Shown one piece after another: positions 17,289-26,387 of a stretch of 64,000 bases of DNA. The DNA lies in the NCBI RefSeq assembly GCF_001499965.1, contig NZ_LQIT01000001.1:310001-374000 (forward strand), written 5' to 3'. Position 1 is the first letter of the stretch, and each line of letters starts with the position of its first letter. The notes beneath the pieces are model-generated. The model made no database searches, was not told where the DNA came from, and saw only the letters and a program-made list of their open reading frames with translations. This DNA is from Mycobacterium sp. GA-2829. Its GTDB lineage: Bacteria > Actinomycetota > Actinomycetes > Mycobacteriales > Mycobacteriaceae. A program made the translations under genes and the position numbers.

Positions 17289-18534
17289 CGGGAACCTCGA
17301 CGGCCGCGCGGACCGCGTCGTCGTCGCGCCTGCCGACGAGGTACCAGGTGTGGATGACACCCTTGCCCTTGACGTCCACGTCGCCGCGCTCCTCGAACAG
17401 GAACGCGTGCGTGAGTCGCTCGTACATGTTGTGCGGTAACTGGATTCGGCCCTCGATGTCAGTGGTCTCCATGCGGGCGGCCACGTTGACCGCATCGCCC
17501 CACACGTCGTAGAAGAACTTCCGCGAGCCGACCACGCCCGCGACCACCGGTCCGCACGCCAACCCGATGCGCAGCGGCACCGCACGGCCGAGTGGATCCC
17601 GCAGGTCGGCGACGGCCTCGGCCATGTCCAGCGCCAGGCACGCCAGCGCCTCGACGTGATCCGGGCGCGGCCGCGGCACCCCGCTGACCACCATGTAGCT
17701 GTCGCCGCTGGTCTTGATCTTCTCCAGGCCGTGGCGGTCCACCAGCGCGTCGAGGTCGGTGTAGAGCCGGTCGAGGAAGCGCACCAGATCACCGGGGGAG
17801 GTGTCGCTGGCCCGTTTGGTGTAACCGGCGATGTCGGCGAACAGGATCGAGGCATCGTCGTAACCGTCGGCGATGACGGCGTGCGCGGGATCCTTGAGAC
17901 GCTGCGCGACCGATGCGGGCAGGATGTTGGCGAGCAGCCGCTCCGACCGCTGGTACTCATCCTCCATCGCCCGCTCCGCGCGGTCGGTCTCCCGCAGCGC
18001 GTACCAGACCGTCGCGAACACCATCAGGGTCGCCGACACCGCGGACAGGATGAAGCCGACGGTCATCATCCCCTGCGGCCCCAGGTCACGGTCGCCGGGC
18101 ACCGTCAGTTCGATCACGATGCAGGCGGCGAGGCCGACGCCGACGATCACCCCCGACATGACGATGCGTTCGATGCCGAGCACGAGCACCACCAGCGACG
18201 CCGCCACGAGGTAGTAGAACTGCAGTCCGGAGTCGGTGCCGACGGAGAAGCAGATGAACGTCACCGACAGGTAGGCGAAGACGAAGAAGGTCAGCGGCGC
18301 GATCAGCTCGCCGAAACGGTAGAGCAGCGGGGTGGCCATGAAGATCGCGGCGAACGCGAGGTTCAGTACGCCCACCCACCAGCCGGGGCCGCCCATCGCG
18401 ACCTGGAGGGAGCCGAACGCCGCGGACACCGCCGCCGCGATCCACGTCGCGATGGTGAGCACCCGCAGTCTGCGCACCACGGCCTCGGCGTAGTGCCGGG
18501 TACGGGCGGGCATGCGGTGCTGAAGTGTCACCAT
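17254..18534 (-). CDS. cya: Membrane adenylyl cyclase, Rv1625c-like
   Basis: 426 aa starting at ATG 18534; the long upstream reading frame is a shadow inside the pucR-like gene. Six membrane helices (about residues 26-180) are followed by a linker and a class III cyclase domain (200-405), the same layout as Rv1625c, which acts as a homodimer resembling mammalian cyclases. Catalytic residues are all present: metal aspartates Asp234 and Asp278, adenine-selecting Lys274 and Asp343, and transition-state Asn350 and Arg354. It makes cAMP from ATP at the membrane. It lies 26 bp downstream of the PucR-type regulator gene on the same strand. Confidence 0.95.
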   Translation of the reverse strand: MVTLQHRMPARTRHYAEAVVRRLRVLTIATWIAAAVSAAFGSLQVAMGGPGWWVGVLNLAFAAIFMATPLLYRFGELIAPLTFFVFAYLSVTFICFSVGTDSGLQFYYLVAASLVVLVLGIERIVMSGVIVGVGLAACIVIELTVPGDRDLGPQGMMTVGFILSAVSATLMVFATVWYALRETDRAERAMEDEYQRSERLLANILPASVAQRLKDPAHAVIADGYDDASILFADIAGYTKRASDTSPGDLVRFLDRLYTDLDALVDRHGLEKIKTSGDSYMVVSGVPRPRPDHVEALACLALDMAEAVADLRDPLGRAVPLRIGLACGPVVAGVVGSRKFFYDVWGDAVNVAARMETTDIEGRIQLPHNMYERLTHAFLFEERGDVDVKGKGVIHTWYLVGRRDDDAVRAAVEVPVTARAATSPTG

Positions 18535-18560
18535 CGTCGCAGCGTATCGCCGATGACCCG

Positions 18561-20060
18561 CTACTCGGCCGACATTCGCGCCGCCTCTCGGGCCCGCAAT
18601 GCCAGCCACAGTTCGAACCTGTCGGACGCATCGTCCATCCGGCGCCCGCTGAGCCGCTCGACGGTGTCGATCCGGTTGCGCACGGTGTGCCGGTGCACCC
18701 GCAGCGCCGCCGCGGCCGCCGCCCACTGCCCGTTGTGTTCGAGGAACAGCGACAGCGTGCGCAACAGTTCGGCCGCACGTTCTGCGGCGTCGAGCGGTCC
18801 GAGCACCGCATCGGCGTACCCACGCAGCGATTCGGCGTCGGCGCTGCCCAGCAGCACCCGACTGCTGGCCACGTCGGCGGCCAGGACGTGGCTGCCCTGC
18901 CTGCGGCCGACCGCCAGCACCGAGCGGGCCTGCCGCAGCGAGACGGCCAGCGCGCCCGCACGCACCGCCATCCCGATCCCCGCGGCCCGTCCCGCGGCCA
19001 GCGAGCGGAGCGCACCGGCCAGGTCGGTCTCGAGCGGGACCGCCACCTCGACCACACCGGCGACCTGACGGACCAGCGCATCGGGCAGCGTCACCAGCAG
19101 ATCGGCCGCCAGATCGTCGGCGTCCCGCGGTGCGTCGACCGCGGCGACGCGGAGATCGGCGTCGGCGACACCGACCGACAGCAGCCACCGCGCGGCCACG
19201 ACGTCGTCGACGGTCCCGCGGGCCAGCCGGTCGAGCACCTGCGCCCGCGCCCGGCGCTGGGCGGTGTTCATCCCGAGCCTGCGTTCCAGTTCCAGTGACA
19301 GCAGCGACACCAGATCGCCGGAGATCTGTTGTGCGGCAGGGGACTTCGCCGGTCCGTCGACCAGCAGCCAGCCGCGCAGCCTGCGCGCCCCGATGGCGTG
19401 GATCTCGCGCTGGCGGCCGGCGCGGATGTCGACGGCGGCCGCGGCGAGCCCCTGATCGCGTACCGATTCGATGAGCGGTGCCAGCTTTGTCACGAGTTCG
19501 CCTGCCCCCGAGCCGGACTCGGCGAGCACCCGGCCCAGCAGGTCGAGGACGACGCCGGTGCGGCCGGTGGCGTCGTGGTGTGCGGTGAGGATGCCGTGCA
19601 ACCCGCCCGGGGTGACCGCCGCCGCGGTCAACGCCCGCTGGGTCTGCAGTGCCCATTCCAGTTCGCGGCGTTCAGCGCGGGCGCGCGCGGCGAACACCGC
19701 CTTGGTCACCGCGATGAACGGCACCGGATCGGGCACCGTCAGCAGCGGCATCCCGATCTCGTCGGCGGCCACGACGAGCCGTTCCGGGGCGTGCTGGTGC
19801 GGGAGGTCGGCGCCCAACCCGAGTCCGACCGCCCGTACCCCCGCCGCGTCGAGGTCATGCAGATAGGCGCGGCAGCCGTCGGCGGTGTCGGGGAGCAGCA
19901 GTCCGATGGTGAGCAGCAGTTCGCCGCCCTGCAGCCAGGACCCGGGGCGGGCGAGTTCCGAGACCGCCGCGGCGTCCACCTCGCGGTGCGCGTTGTCCGC
20001 GCCGGCCACCAGCCGCAACCCGAGGTCGGGGTCGGCGACGAGTTCGGTGACCGTCGGCAT
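18561..20060 (-). CDS. PucR/CdaR-family transcriptional regulator
   Basis: 499 aa from ATG 20060 (GTG at 20078 possible). The N-terminal PucR domain (TVTELVADPDLGLRLVAG at the start, to about residue 125) is followed by a degenerate GGDEF-like middle and a C-terminal HTH_30 domain (RTLSLFLEHNGQWAAAAAALRVHRHTVRNRIDTVERLSGR). Members regulate nitrogen-compound catabolism, such as purines in Bacillus. It is divergent from the ureohydrolase operon across an 82-bp gap, which makes control of that operon likely, and it sits upstream of the cyclase gene on its own strand. Confidence 0.9.
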   Translation of the reverse strand: MPTVTELVADPDLGLRLVAGADNAHREVDAAAVSELARPGSWLQGGELLLTIGLLLPDTADGCRAYLHDLDAAGVRAVGLGLGADLPHQHAPERLVVAADEIGMPLLTVPDPVPFIAVTKAVFAARARAERRELEWALQTQRALTAAAVTPGGLHGILTAHHDATGRTGVVLDLLGRVLAESGSGAGELVTKLAPLIESVRDQGLAAAAVDIRAGRQREIHAIGARRLRGWLLVDGPAKSPAAQQISGDLVSLLSLELERRLGMNTAQRRARAQVLDRLARGTVDDVVAARWLLSVGVADADLRVAAVDAPRDADDLAADLLVTLPDALVRQVAGVVEVAVPLETDLAGALRSLAAGRAAGIGMAVRAGALAVSLRQARSVLAVGRRQGSHVLAADVASSRVLLGSADAESLRGYADAVLGPLDAAERAAELLRTLSLFLEHNGQWAAAAAALRVHRHTVRNRIDTVERLSGRRMDDASDRFELWLALRAREAARMSAE

Positions 20061-20142
20061 GGACGAATTGTCCAACACGGATCGGCGTGATTGGCCAAGA
20101 AGTCACTGTTGCTGTGACGTGGATCGCGGCGACGCTTGATCG
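20061..20142. promoter_or_regulatory. Divergent promoter region, PucR-type gene / ureohydrolase operon
   Basis: 82 bp between divergent starts, with three dyads: GGAC-GAATT-GTCC (20061-20073), TTGGCCAA (20091-20098) and GTCAC-N7-GTGAC (20102-20118). The Bacillus PucR box contains TTGGTTAA, so the palindromic TTGGCCAA is the first candidate for autoregulator binding. No convincing -10/-35 pair can be assigned by eye in either direction. Confidence 0.4.
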
Positions 20143-21084
20143 ATGACACCTCCCATCGGACCCGTCGACGCCACGAAGGTGCCGCGCTTCGCGGGCCCCG
20201 CCACGTTCGCCCGCCTGCCCCGCCTCGACGAGGTGACCCGCGCCGACGTCGCCGTCGTCGGCGTCCCGTTCGACTCCGGCGTGTCCTACCGGCCCGGCGC
20301 CCGGTTCGGCCCGGGGCACGTCCGCGCCTCCTCGAAGCTGCTGCGGCCCTACCACCCGCCGCTCGATGTCTCGCCGTTCGCCACCCAGCAGGTCGCCGAC
20401 GCCGGGGACATCGCGGCCAACCCGTTCGACATCGCCGAGGCGATCGCCGCCATCGAACGCGGGGCCGACGAATTGCGCACCGGCGGAACGAAACTCGTCA
20501 CCCTTGGCGGTGACCACACCATCGCGCTGCCGCTCCTGCGCTCCCTGCACCGCGAGCACGGACCCATCGCGGTGCTGCACTTCGACGCCCACCTCGACAC
20601 CTGGGACACCTACTTCGGGGCGCCGTTCACCCACGGCACACCGTTCCGCCGGGCCAGCGAGGAAGGGCTGCTCGACCCGTCGCACTGCCTGCACGTGGGT
20701 ATCCGCGGACCGCTGTACGCACCCACCGACCTGTCCGACGACCGCGTCCTCGGATTCCAGGTGATCGGATCCGACGATTTCCAGCTCGACGGCCTGGCCA
20801 CGGTCATCGAGCGGATGCGCGCCCGCATCGGGGAGGCGCCGGTCTACGTGTCGGTGGACATCGACGTGCTCGACCCGGCACACGCCCCTGGCACCGGCAC
20901 CCCGGAGGCCGGCGGGATGACCAGCCGCGAACTGCTGCACTGCCTGCGCAGCCTGGTCGGGGTCAACGTCGTCGGGGCCGACATCGTCGAGGTCGCCCCC
21001 GCCTACGATCACGCCGAGATCACCGGGATCGCGGCCGCACACGTCGCCTACGAGCTGATCTCGGTGCTGGGACGCAACCGGTGA
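20143..21084 (+). CDS. Ureohydrolase: agmatinase or guanidinobutyrase family
   Basis: 313 aa. Manganese-dependent hydrolysis of a guanidino group to an amine plus urea. All six metal ligands of the arginase superfamily are visible: His125 in GGDHT, Asp148, His150 and Asp152 in FDAHLDTWD, and Asp239 and Asp241 in [19 protein letters not shown]. The family is usually annotated speB, but the next gene encodes a likely 2-ketoarginine decarboxylase, which makes 4-guanidinobutyrate the more likely substrate. Its last codon region overlaps the next start (GTGA), so the two products are made together. Confidence 0.88.
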   Translation: MTPPIGPVDATKVPRFAGPATFARLPRLDEVTRADVAVVGVPFDSGVSYRPGARFGPGHVRASSKLLRPYHPPLDVSPFATQQVADAGDIAANPFDIAEAIAAIERGADELRTGGTKLVTLGGDHTIALPLLRSLHREHGPIAVLHFDAHLDTWDTYFGAPFTHGTPFRRASEEGLLDPSHCLHVGIRGPLYAPTDLSDDRVLGFQVIGSDDFQLDGLATVIERMRARIGEAPVYVSVDIDVLDPAHAPGTGTPEAGGMTSRELLHCLRSLVGVNVVGADIVEVAPAYDHAEITGIAAAHVAYELISVLGRNR

Positions 21085-22646
21085 ACCACCGCAACGGCGG
21101 GGCCGCGGTGGTCGAATCGCTGGCCGCGCACGGCGTGGACACGGTGTTCGGGATCCCCGGCACCCACAACCTCGAGATCTACCGGCACCTGCAGGCGCAG
21201 GCGATCCGCGCCGTCACGCCCCGTCACGAACAGGGCGCCGGATACGCCGCCGAGGCGTACGCGCGGGTCAGCGGACGCCCCGGCGTGGTGGTGACCACCA
21301 GCGGACCCGGGCTCACCAACGTGATGACCGCGGCCGCGACGGCGTACGCGGAATCGCAGCCCATGCTCATCGTGTCGCCCGGGATGCCCACCGGCACCGA
21401 GGGGCGCGACCTCGGGCAGCTGCACGAGGCCAAGGACACCAGCGCCGCGATGGGCCACCTGGTGGCCTGGAGCAGGCGGGTGCGCAGCGCCGACGAGGCC
21501 GCCGAGGCGGTCACCGCGGCGTTCACCGGCTTCACCGGCGTGCGGCCGCGACCGGTCCACATCGAGATCCCCGTCGACGTGCTGACCGAGGGCTGGTCCG
21601 GGCAGCCGCGGCAGGCCGAGACGCGCCCCGCGCCGGCCACCGATGTCACCGGGGCCGCGAAAACGCTTGCCGCCGCGCAGAATCCGCTCATCATCGCCGG
21701 CGGTGGCGCCGTCGGCGCGCAGCGGGAGATCACCGCGCTGGCCGAGAAGCTGGGCGCCCCGGTCGCGACCACCGTCAACGGCAAAGGCGTGGTCGACGAG
21801 GGCCATCCGCTGTCGGCGGGCGCCTCGATCCGGCTGCGGGCACTGCAGAAGGCGGCCGCGGACAGCGACGCCCTGCTGGTGATCGGCAGCGAGCTGGGGG
21901 ATTCGGACCTGTGGGAGGGGCAGATCCGCGGGCGCACCGTGATCCGCTGCGACATCGACGCCGCCCAGTTGGACAAGAACTGCCCCGCCGATCACCGGCT
22001 GCTCGGCGACGCCGCCGCCACCGTCGGCGCGCTGCACACCGCGGTGACAGCGAGCCGGCCCGACGGCACCGCCCGCGCCGCCGCACTGCGCACGGCGTGC
22101 CGGGACGAGGCGGCGCACGACGCCGGACCGTACACCGAGATCAACGCGGCCGTCCGCGCCGCGCTGCCCGCCGACGGGGTGCTCACCGGCGACAGCTCGC
22201 AGGTGACCTACTTCGGATCGGTGCACTTCTTCGACATGCCCGCACCGCGCCGGTTCTGCTACTCACCGGGTTACGCGACGCTGGGCTACGGCCTGCCCGC
22301 GGCGTTGGGCGCGGCACTGGGGCGGCCGGGACACCCGGTCGCGACGCTGCTCGGCGACGGCGCGCTGATGCTCTGCGTGCAGGAACTCATGACCCTGGTC
22401 GAACTCGGGATACCGGTGCCGGTCGTGGTCGTCGACAACGGCGGCTACCGCGAGATCCGCGACCAGGAGGCCGCCCGCGGCATCGACCCGATCGGAGTCG
22501 ATCTGCGCACACCGGATTTCGCCGCCCTCGCGACGGCCATGGGCGCCCACGGCGTCCGCACCACCTCCACCGCCGACCTCACCGAGCTGGTCGCCCGCGC
22601 GTTCGGCGCCGACCGCCCCACCGTCATCGATTTCGACATCCGCTAG
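21081..22646 (+). CDS. TPP-dependent enzyme, probable 5-guanidino-2-oxopentanoate decarboxylase
   Basis: 521 aa, start GTG 21081 overlapping the previous TGA. Three thiamine-diphosphate enzyme domains: the PYR domain starts [21 protein letters not shown] with the catalytic Glu50 in [17 protein letters not shown]; the central domain is at about 190-310; the C-terminal PP domain has [17 protein letters not shown] and the diphosphate motif [19 protein letters not shown] ending in VVDN. It looks like AruI of the arginine transaminase pathway, which decarboxylates 2-ketoarginine to 4-guanidinobutyraldehyde. Acetolactate synthase or another 2-oxoacid decarboxylase is the alternative. Context with a ureohydrolase favours the guanidino substrate. 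Confidence 0.72.
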   Translation: MNHRNGGAAVVESLAAHGVDTVFGIPGTHNLEIYRHLQAQAIRAVTPRHEQGAGYAAEAYARVSGRPGVVVTTSGPGLTNVMTAAATAYAESQPMLIVSPGMPTGTEGRDLGQLHEAKDTSAAMGHLVAWSRRVRSADEAAEAVTAAFTGFTGVRPRPVHIEIPVDVLTEGWSGQPRQAETRPAPATDVTGAAKTLAAAQNPLIIAGGGAVGAQREITALAEKLGAPVATTVNGKGVVDEGHPLSAGASIRLRALQKAAADSDALLVIGSELGDSDLWEGQIRGRTVIRCDIDAAQLDKNCPADHRLLGDAAATVGALHTAVTASRPDGTARAAALRTACRDEAAHDAGPYTEINAAVRAALPADGVLTGDSSQVTYFGSVHFFDMPAPRRFCYSPGYATLGYGLPAALGAALGRPGHPVATLLGDGALMLCVQELMTLVELGIPVPVVVVDNGGYREIRDQEAARGIDPIGVDLRTPDFAALATAMGAHGVRTTSTADLTELVARAFGADRPTVIDFDIR

Positions 22647-22656
22647 GAGCCACCAC

Positions 22657-24096
22657 ATGGACATCGCGATAGTCGTCGTATACCTCATCGGCATGATCGC
22701 CTTCGGCTTCTGGGGAAAGCGCCGCGCCACAACGCAATCGGACTTCCTGGTCGCCGGGCGGCGGCTCGGACCGCTGCTGTACTCGGGCACCATGGCCGCG
22801 ATCGTGCTCGGCGGCGCGTCCACGATCGGCGGGGTCGGGCTCGGATACGAGTACGGAATCTCGGGGATGTGGCTGGTGATCGCCATCGGCCTCGGCATCC
22901 TCGCGTTGAGCCTGCTGTTCGCCGGGCGCATCCAGCGGCTGCGGGTCTACACCGTCAGCCAGATGCTCGAACTGCGTTACGGGCCAGGATCATCGGTGAT
23001 CTCCGGGGTCGTCATGTGGGGGTACACGCTGATGCTGTCGGTGACCTCGACGATCGCGTACTCGACGATCTTCGGGGCGCTGTTCGACATCGGGAAGGTG
23101 CCGGCGATCCTGCTGGGCGGCGGCGTCGTGATCATCTACTCGACGCTGGGCGGCATGTGGTCGATCACGCTGACCGACTTCGTGCAGTTCCTCATCAAGA
23201 CGATCGGCATCTTCTTCATCCTGCTGCCGGTCGCGCTGGTCAAGACCGGCGGGTGGGGCGGGCTGGCCGACAAGCTGCCCGCCGACGCCACGTCGTTCAC
23301 CGCGATCGGCGGCGACACGATCCTCACCTACTTCGTCATCTACACCTTCGGTCTGCTCATCGGGCAGGACATCTGGCAGCGGGTGTTCACCGCGCGCAGC
23401 CCGGGGGTGGCGCGCTGGGCCGGCGCCGGGGCGGGCGTCTACTGCCTGCTCTACGCGGTGGCGGGGGCGGTGATCGGGATGGCGGCCAAGGTGCTGCTGC
23501 CTGCGCTGGAATCGCGTGACGACGCGTTCGCCGAATTCGTCGAGATGCAGTTGCCGCCGGTGCTGGCCGGCCTCGTGTTGGCCGCGGCGCTCGCGGCGGT
23601 GATGTCGACCTCCAGCGGTGCGCTGATCGCGACGGCGACGGTGTTCAGCCAGGACATCGTGGCCCGACTGCGGGGACACGACGTCGAATCCGGCAGCGAA
23701 CACGACCACATCCGCAACAACCGGCTCTACGTGGCGGGCTTCGGGGTGGTCATGGTGGCGATCGCATGCGTGCTGCAGGACGTGGTCGCGGCGCTGACCG
23801 TCGCCTACGACATCCTCGTCGGCGGTCTGCTGGTGCCGATCCTCGGCGGGCTGGTGTGGCGGCGCGGCACCAACGTCGGCGCGGTGGCGGCGATGGCCGT
23901 CGGCACCCTGGCGACGCTGGTGACGATGTTCGTGGTCGGCGACATCTACGCCAACGAGCCGATCTACGTCGGGTTGGCGTCGGCTCTGGTGGTGTTCGTG
24001 GCGGGCAGCCTGTTCACGAAGCCGACCGATGCCGAGGTGCTCGCCGAATGGGACCGCCGCAGCCGAGGGGAGTCGCGCGAACTCGCCTACGAGTGA
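22657..24096 (+). CDS. Sodium:solute symporter (SSS family)
   Basis: 479 aa, about 13 hydrophobic helices. N-terminal features are [24 protein letters not shown] and [22 protein letters not shown], and the family motif region [30 protein letters not shown] is well conserved. It would import an organic solute with sodium. Starting 10 bp after the decarboxylase gene, it is third in the operon, so the solute is probably a guanidino compound or related nitrogen source. The ribosome binding site is TAGGAGCC around the previous stop. Confidence 0.88.
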   Translation: MDIAIVVVYLIGMIAFGFWGKRRATTQSDFLVAGRRLGPLLYSGTMAAIVLGGASTIGGVGLGYEYGISGMWLVIAIGLGILALSLLFAGRIQRLRVYTVSQMLELRYGPGSSVISGVVMWGYTLMLSVTSTIAYSTIFGALFDIGKVPAILLGGGVVIIYSTLGGMWSITLTDFVQFLIKTIGIFFILLPVALVKTGGWGGLADKLPADATSFTAIGGDTILTYFVIYTFGLLIGQDIWQRVFTARSPGVARWAGAGAGVYCLLYAVAGAVIGMAAKVLLPALESRDDAFAEFVEMQLPPVLAGLVLAAALAAVMSTSSGALIATATVFSQDIVARLRGHDVESGSEHDHIRNNRLYVAGFGVVMVAIACVLQDVVAALTVAYDILVGGLLVPILGGLVWRRGTNVGAVAAMAVGTLATLVTMFVVGDIYANEPIYVGLASALVVFVAGSLFTKPTDAEVLAEWDRRSRGESRELAYE

Positions 24097-24124
24097 TGGG
24101 GCGTGCGGGCGGGTACAGACGATC

Positions 24125-25471
24125 ATGGATCCGAGCAGCGGGGCTGCCGCCGATCACCGGGAACCGTTCGAGCCGGCCGCCCACGAACCGCTACGGCACG
24201 GGGCTCGCCCACTGTTGCCGGGCGACGATCCCTTCTATCAGCCGCTCGCCGGCTACGAGGACACCGAACCCCGGCACCGTACCCCGTTCGCGCGACGTGC
24301 AATTGGCGTTCCTCGGGCTGATCCCGCAACGGTTCACCGCGACGCAGCTGCTGTACCGGACCACCGATCTGGCAGGCAACCCGTTGACCACGGTGACGAC
24401 CGTGCTGGTCCCGGCCGCGCGCACCGAGGCGTGCCCGATCGTGTCGTATCAATGTGCCATCGACGCGGTGGCGGGCCGTTGCTTCCCGTCCTACGCGCTG
24501 CGCCGCCGTGCCAAGGCGCGGGCGCGCTGGCACAGTTCGAACTCCTGCTCATCGCCGCGGTGCTCGCCGAAGGATGGGCCGTGTGCGTGCCCGACCACGG
24601 CGGGCCCCACGGCGTTTTCGGGGCGCCGTTCGAACCGGGGCATTGTGTGCTCGACGGTCTGCGCGCCGCCCTCGACTTCGAACCGCTGCAACTGTCGCGG
24701 ACAGCGCCGATCGGGCTGTGGGGCTACTCCGGCGGGGGACTGGCGACCGCGTGGGCCGCCGAGATGTACGACCGCTACGCCCCAGAGCTCAACGTCGTCG
24801 CCGCCCTACTGGGGTCACCGGTCGGCGACCTCGGCAACACCTACCACCGTCTCAACGGCAAGTTCCTCTCCGGACTGCCGGTGATGGTGGTCGCCGCACT
24901 GCGGCACAGCTATCCGGATTTCCGCGAGGCCATCGAACGCCACCTGACCGACGAGGGCAGGGCGACCCTCGACAGGCTGGCGAGAATGACCACGGCGCAC
25001 GCGGTGATGCGGCTCGCCAAGAAGGACATGGCGACCATGCTGACCGCACCGCTCGACGAGATCCTCGAACTGCCGGAGGTCCAGCACGTCTTCGACAACA
25101 TCCGGCTCGGCATCGCCGCGCCGACCATGCCGGTGCTGATCATCCAGGCCGTGCACGACCGCATCATCTCGGTCGGCGACATCGACCAGCTCGCGCAGAC
25201 GTACGCCCGCGGCGGCACCGACGTCACCTATCACCGGGACCGGTTCTGCGAGCACATCCTCCTGCATCCACTGTCGGCGCCGATGTCGTTGCGGTGGCTG
25301 CGCGACCGGTTCGATGGCTTACCTGTCGACGAACGCCGTACCAGGACCACCTGGCCCACGTTGTTGAACCCGTCGACCTATCGGGGGATGGCCCGGCTCG
25401 CGGTGGTCAGCGGCAAGGTGCTCGCGGGTCGAGGTGTCGAACGCCGCCCGCTTTCCGAGCTGGATCGGTGA
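24125..25471 (+). pseudogene. Secretory-lipase-family gene with two compensating frameshifts
   Basis: Homology to the LIP lipase/esterase family is continuous only if two frame changes are allowed. The start ATG 24125 frame holds up to YEDTEP. A CCCC run at 24269-24272 then carries one C too many, and the sense continues in another frame ([20 protein letters not shown] to [12 protein letters not shown]). Near the GG at 24515-24516 one base is missing and the sense returns to the first frame ([20 protein letters not shown] onward). Nucleophile motif WGYSGGG, the DxG-type acid region and a late His (FCEHILLHP) are all intact in the remaining frame. Either a recent pseudogene or two homopolymer sequencing errors. 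No lipoprotein or signal peptide is evident. Confidence 0.82.
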
Positions 25472-25474
25472 CTG

Positions 25475-25551
25475 TGGTGCCCCTGGTGAGATTCGAACTC
25501 ACACTGTACGGGTTTTGAATCCGTTTCCTCTGCCAGTTGGGATACAGGGGC
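25475..25551 (-). tRNA. tRNA-Leu (CAA anticodon), CCA encoded
   Basis: Read on the minus strand, a 7-bp acceptor stem GCCCCTG/CAGGGGC closes the molecule. The anticodon loop is TTCAAAA with anticodon CAA, decoding UUG. The T arm is GTGAG-TTCGAAT-CTCAC. Discriminator A is at 25478 and an encoded CCA at 25477-25475. The variable region is only about 5 nt, whereas leucine tRNAs normally have a long class II arm, and the 31-39 pair at the top of the anticodon stem is A-C. It lies between the lipase and pdtaR genes. Confidence 0.85.
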
Positions 25552-25631
25552 GGTCGCCGGTGTGCGGTCTCCCACCATAGTGGATGGCCCCGAGGTCGCT
25601 GATCGCCCGGGTAACCGCCACAATGACATCC

Positions 25632-26255
25632 ATGACCGGCACATCGACAGACGCGCCAACGCCGCGCCGCGTACTCATCGCCGAGGACGAGGCACTCATC
25701 CGGATGGATCTGGCAGAGATGCTGCGCGACGAGGGCTACGACATCGTCGGCGAGGCCGGTGACGGGCAGGAGGCGGTCGAACTCGCCGAGGCGCTCAAGC
25801 CCGACCTCATCATCATGGACGTGAAGATGCCGCGCCGGGACGGCATCGACGCCGCAGCGGAGATCGCGAGCAAACGTATCGCCCCCATCGTCATCCTCAC
25901 CGCGTTCAGTCAACGCGAACTCGTCGAGAAGGCCCGCGACGCCGGGGCGATGGCCTATCTGGTCAAACCGTTCAACGTCAACGACCTGATCCCCGCCATC
26001 GAGGTGGCCGTCAGCCGCTTCAGCGAGATCCACGCGCTCGAGGCCGAGGTGGCTACGCTCTCCGACCGGCTCGAGACACGCAAACTCGTCGAACGGGCGA
26101 AGGGGCTGCTACAGGCCAACCACGGCATGACCGAGCCGGAGGCCTTCAAGTGGATCCAACGCGCCGCGATGGACCGCCGGACCACCATGAAACGGGTCGC
26201 CGAGGTCGTGCTGGAAACACTGGACACCCCCAAGAGCGAGCCGACCGCGGGCTAG
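25632..26255 (+). CDS. pdtaR: ANTAR-domain response regulator PdtaR
   Basis: 207 aa from ATG 25632 (ATG 25623 and upstream starts also in frame). The receiver domain has the acidic pair in IAEDEALIRMD, phospho-acceptor Asp63 in IIMDVKMPRRDG, and the Lys in YLVKPF. The C-terminal ANTAR domain (about 135-195) reads RLETRKLVERAKGLLQANHGMTEPEAFKWIQRAAMDRRTTM, which binds RNA hairpins to antiterminate transcription. It is very close to Rv1626, the partner of kinase PdtaS; that kinase gene is unlinked, as is usual. In M. tuberculosis the system controls ethanolamine-type genes and antibiotic and NO responses. Confidence 0.96.
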   Translation: MTGTSTDAPTPRRVLIAEDEALIRMDLAEMLRDEGYDIVGEAGDGQEAVELAEALKPDLIIMDVKMPRRDGIDAAAEIASKRIAPIVILTAFSQRELVEKARDAGAMAYLVKPFNVNDLIPAIEVAVSRFSEIHALEAEVATLSDRLETRKLVERAKGLLQANHGMTEPEAFKWIQRAAMDRRTTMKRVAEVVLETLDTPKSEPTAG

Positions 26256-26387
26256 GCGCGCCACGCCTTTTGCAACAACACGCGATATGGCCAGGTGTTG
26301 GCTATGTTCTACCGGAAGCGTCAGCGCCCTGAGGCCGTCCGGCCGCGGGAGTCGATGCCGATGACAACATCGACCAGGAGGTGAAAC

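Noticed and set aside
24029..25471. 480-codon continuous frame as an intact lipase
   Set aside because: The first 32 codons lie inside the symporter gene and residues coded by about 24272-24515 do not resemble the family, while another frame does; a pseudogene call is safer.
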